Assembly: GCF_024172185.1 (NCBI RefSeq)
Contig: NZ_JAMZEC010000001.1
Coordinates: forward strand, 4,154,001-4,218,000
DNA: 64,000 nt
DNA from: Nonomuraea roseoviolacea subsp. carminata
GTDB lineage: Bacteria > Actinomycetota > Actinomycetes > Streptosporangiales > Streptosporangiaceae
Reading direction: 5' to 3'
Below the pieces are notes generated by a model. The model saw only the letters and a program-made list of their open reading frames with translations. It was not told the DNA's origin and made no database searches. Of this stretch, positions 63,315-64,000 are shown piece by piece. Within the stretch, counting starts at the first letter, position 1; each line of letters begins with the position of its first letter. The position numbers were made by a program, and so were the translations under genes.

Positions 63315-64000
63315 CCTGTCCGCGGTACGGGAGCGGTGCGCCGTGCCGGGACCCTCGGCGGAGACGAAGGCACGCGGCCAGGCCCGGCTGTGGGCGCTGA
63401 TCGAGGAGGAGCGCTCCGGATCCGTCCGCGCCGGCCACGAAGGGTCCGCGCACCCGGGGCCGGCGGACCACGCCGGGCCGCCGGCGCCGCCGCGGTCCCA
63501 TCCGGCCGGGACCAGCCGGAGCGGGCGGCCCGGCGACGGACCGGCCTGGGGATCGGCGCGATGGCGTTCCGGGATGTCCGGCCGAGGCGGGGCGCGAGGC
63601 GGCCGGCCGCCCGCCGCGTCCGGCCGAGCCGGGCGGCGGCCGATGCGGGCAGCGCTGTGGCCCGCGCTCGGGATGGGCCTGGCCGGCGCCGCCGCGGCCG
63701 TCACGCTGGTGCTCTCCTCGGCCGCTCCGCCGCCCGCCGCGCCGCCGGCGCGGCCGAGCGCCCAGCAGATCCTGCTGGCCGCCGCCACCTCGGCCGCCCG
63801 GCAGCCGGCCGACGGCGACTGGTGGGGCGACAAGCTCGTACGCGGCGTCCGGGTACGCGAGCCGGCCGGCCGCTACACCCTCCAGGTCACCGGCTCCGAG
63901 CAGACCTGGATCCCCGTGGCGAAGCAGGACTCGTACTGGCTCGTGCAGCGCTACCTGGGCGCCCGGCCGGCCACGCCGCGCGACGAGCAGGCGTGGCGGG
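63307..64000 (+). CDS. CU044_5270-type membrane protein, probable anti-sigma partner (partial)
   Basis: The gene overlaps the sigma stop (ATGGATGA) and runs off the window. An Arg/Gly/Pro-rich region (about 40-115) precedes one transmembrane helix (ALWPALGMGLAGAAAAVTLV, about 118-137). The following outside part begins with APPARPSAQQILLAAATSAA and looks like the CU044_5270 family, which accompanies ECF sigma genes. It could tether or sense for the sigma factor. Confidence 0.82.
   Translation, partial: MDDLSAVRERCAVPGPSAETKARGQARLWALIEEERSGSVRAGHEGSAHPGPADHAGPPAPPRSHPAGTSRSGRPGDGPAWGSARWRSGMSGRGGARGGRPPAASGRAGRRPMRAALWPALGMGLAGAAAAVTLVLSSAAPPPAAPPARPSAQQILLAAATSAARQPADGDWWGDKLVRGVRVREPAGRYTLQVTGSEQTWIPVAKQDSYWLVQRYLGARPATPRDEQAWR

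Overview
This 64 kb window is chromosomal DNA of a very GC-rich, filamentous-actinomycete-type bacterium. GTG and TTG starts, four-base ATGA/GTGA gene overlaps, large LuxR/STAND regulators, SpoIIE-type phosphatases, a Trp-leader-controlled auxiliary tryptophanyl-tRNA synthetase and an F420/LLM-type enzyme all fit Streptosporangiales (Nonomuraea-like) or Streptomyces relatives. The genus is an inference from gene content. No rRNA, tRNA, CRISPR array, insertion sequence or prophage was recognised.

Layout. 1-3.1 kb: the front of a carbohydrate ABC importer (permease cut by the window edge, lipoprotein binding protein) divergent from a DeoR regulator. 3.1-8.9 kb: a cytochrome P450 facing two coupled NB-ARC/TPR regulators, the second without a DNA-binding domain. 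9.1-10.8 kb: a VOC protein and a TetR regulator around a palindrome. 10.8-14.9 kb: a gene-poor stretch with an RTX-like secreted protein, two tiny CxxC zinc-finger proteins, an I36-like protein and two decayed genes. 14.9-16.2 kb: trpS with a 13-residue leader peptide carrying tandem Trp codons and an attenuator. 17.1-19.7 kb: an arsenic/organoarsenical cluster (N-acetyltransferase, arsenate reductase, aquaporin, ArsR, divergent ArsI lyase). 19.9-21.9 kb: an LLM oxidoreductase and a hydroxyurea/aminoglycoside kinase flanking a minisatellite. 22.3-24.4 kb: a four-gene cluster resembling type VII secretion accessory loci, with two YbaB-like proteins. 24.6-27.4 kb: MFS exporter and CPBP protease.

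27.6-33.4 kb: a GAF/PAS/SpoIIE phosphatase, then a sulfonate uptake operon (ssuA-ssuB-ssuC-rrf2) with a strong promoter and duplicated gene junctions. 33.4-37.1 kb: a LuxR (LAL) regulator, cupin and SnoaL-like protein. 37.2-42.1 kb: a lipid biosynthesis locus with a geranylgeranyl-reductase-like flavoprotein, UbiA prenyltransferase, type III polyketide synthase, ICMT-like methyltransferase and FAD hydroxylase, which could make a prenylated or oxidised phenolic lipid. 42.1-50.3 kb: metabolic and regulatory genes, including an HxlR/QorB pair with a clear operator, a glucokinase and a small membrane protein. 50.3-61 kb: three large signalling genes on the minus strand: a TIR-TM-WD40 protein, a poly-HAMP hybrid histidine kinase, and an ANTAR/PAS/SpoIIE phosphatase 9 bp after the kinase. 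61-64 kb: a secreted C39-like peptidase, an ECF sigma factor and a partial CU044_5270-type membrane protein.

Short tandem duplications (15, 27, 36, 42 and 49 bp units) recur inside genes and at gene junctions. The regulatory sites described were found by eye and have not been tested.
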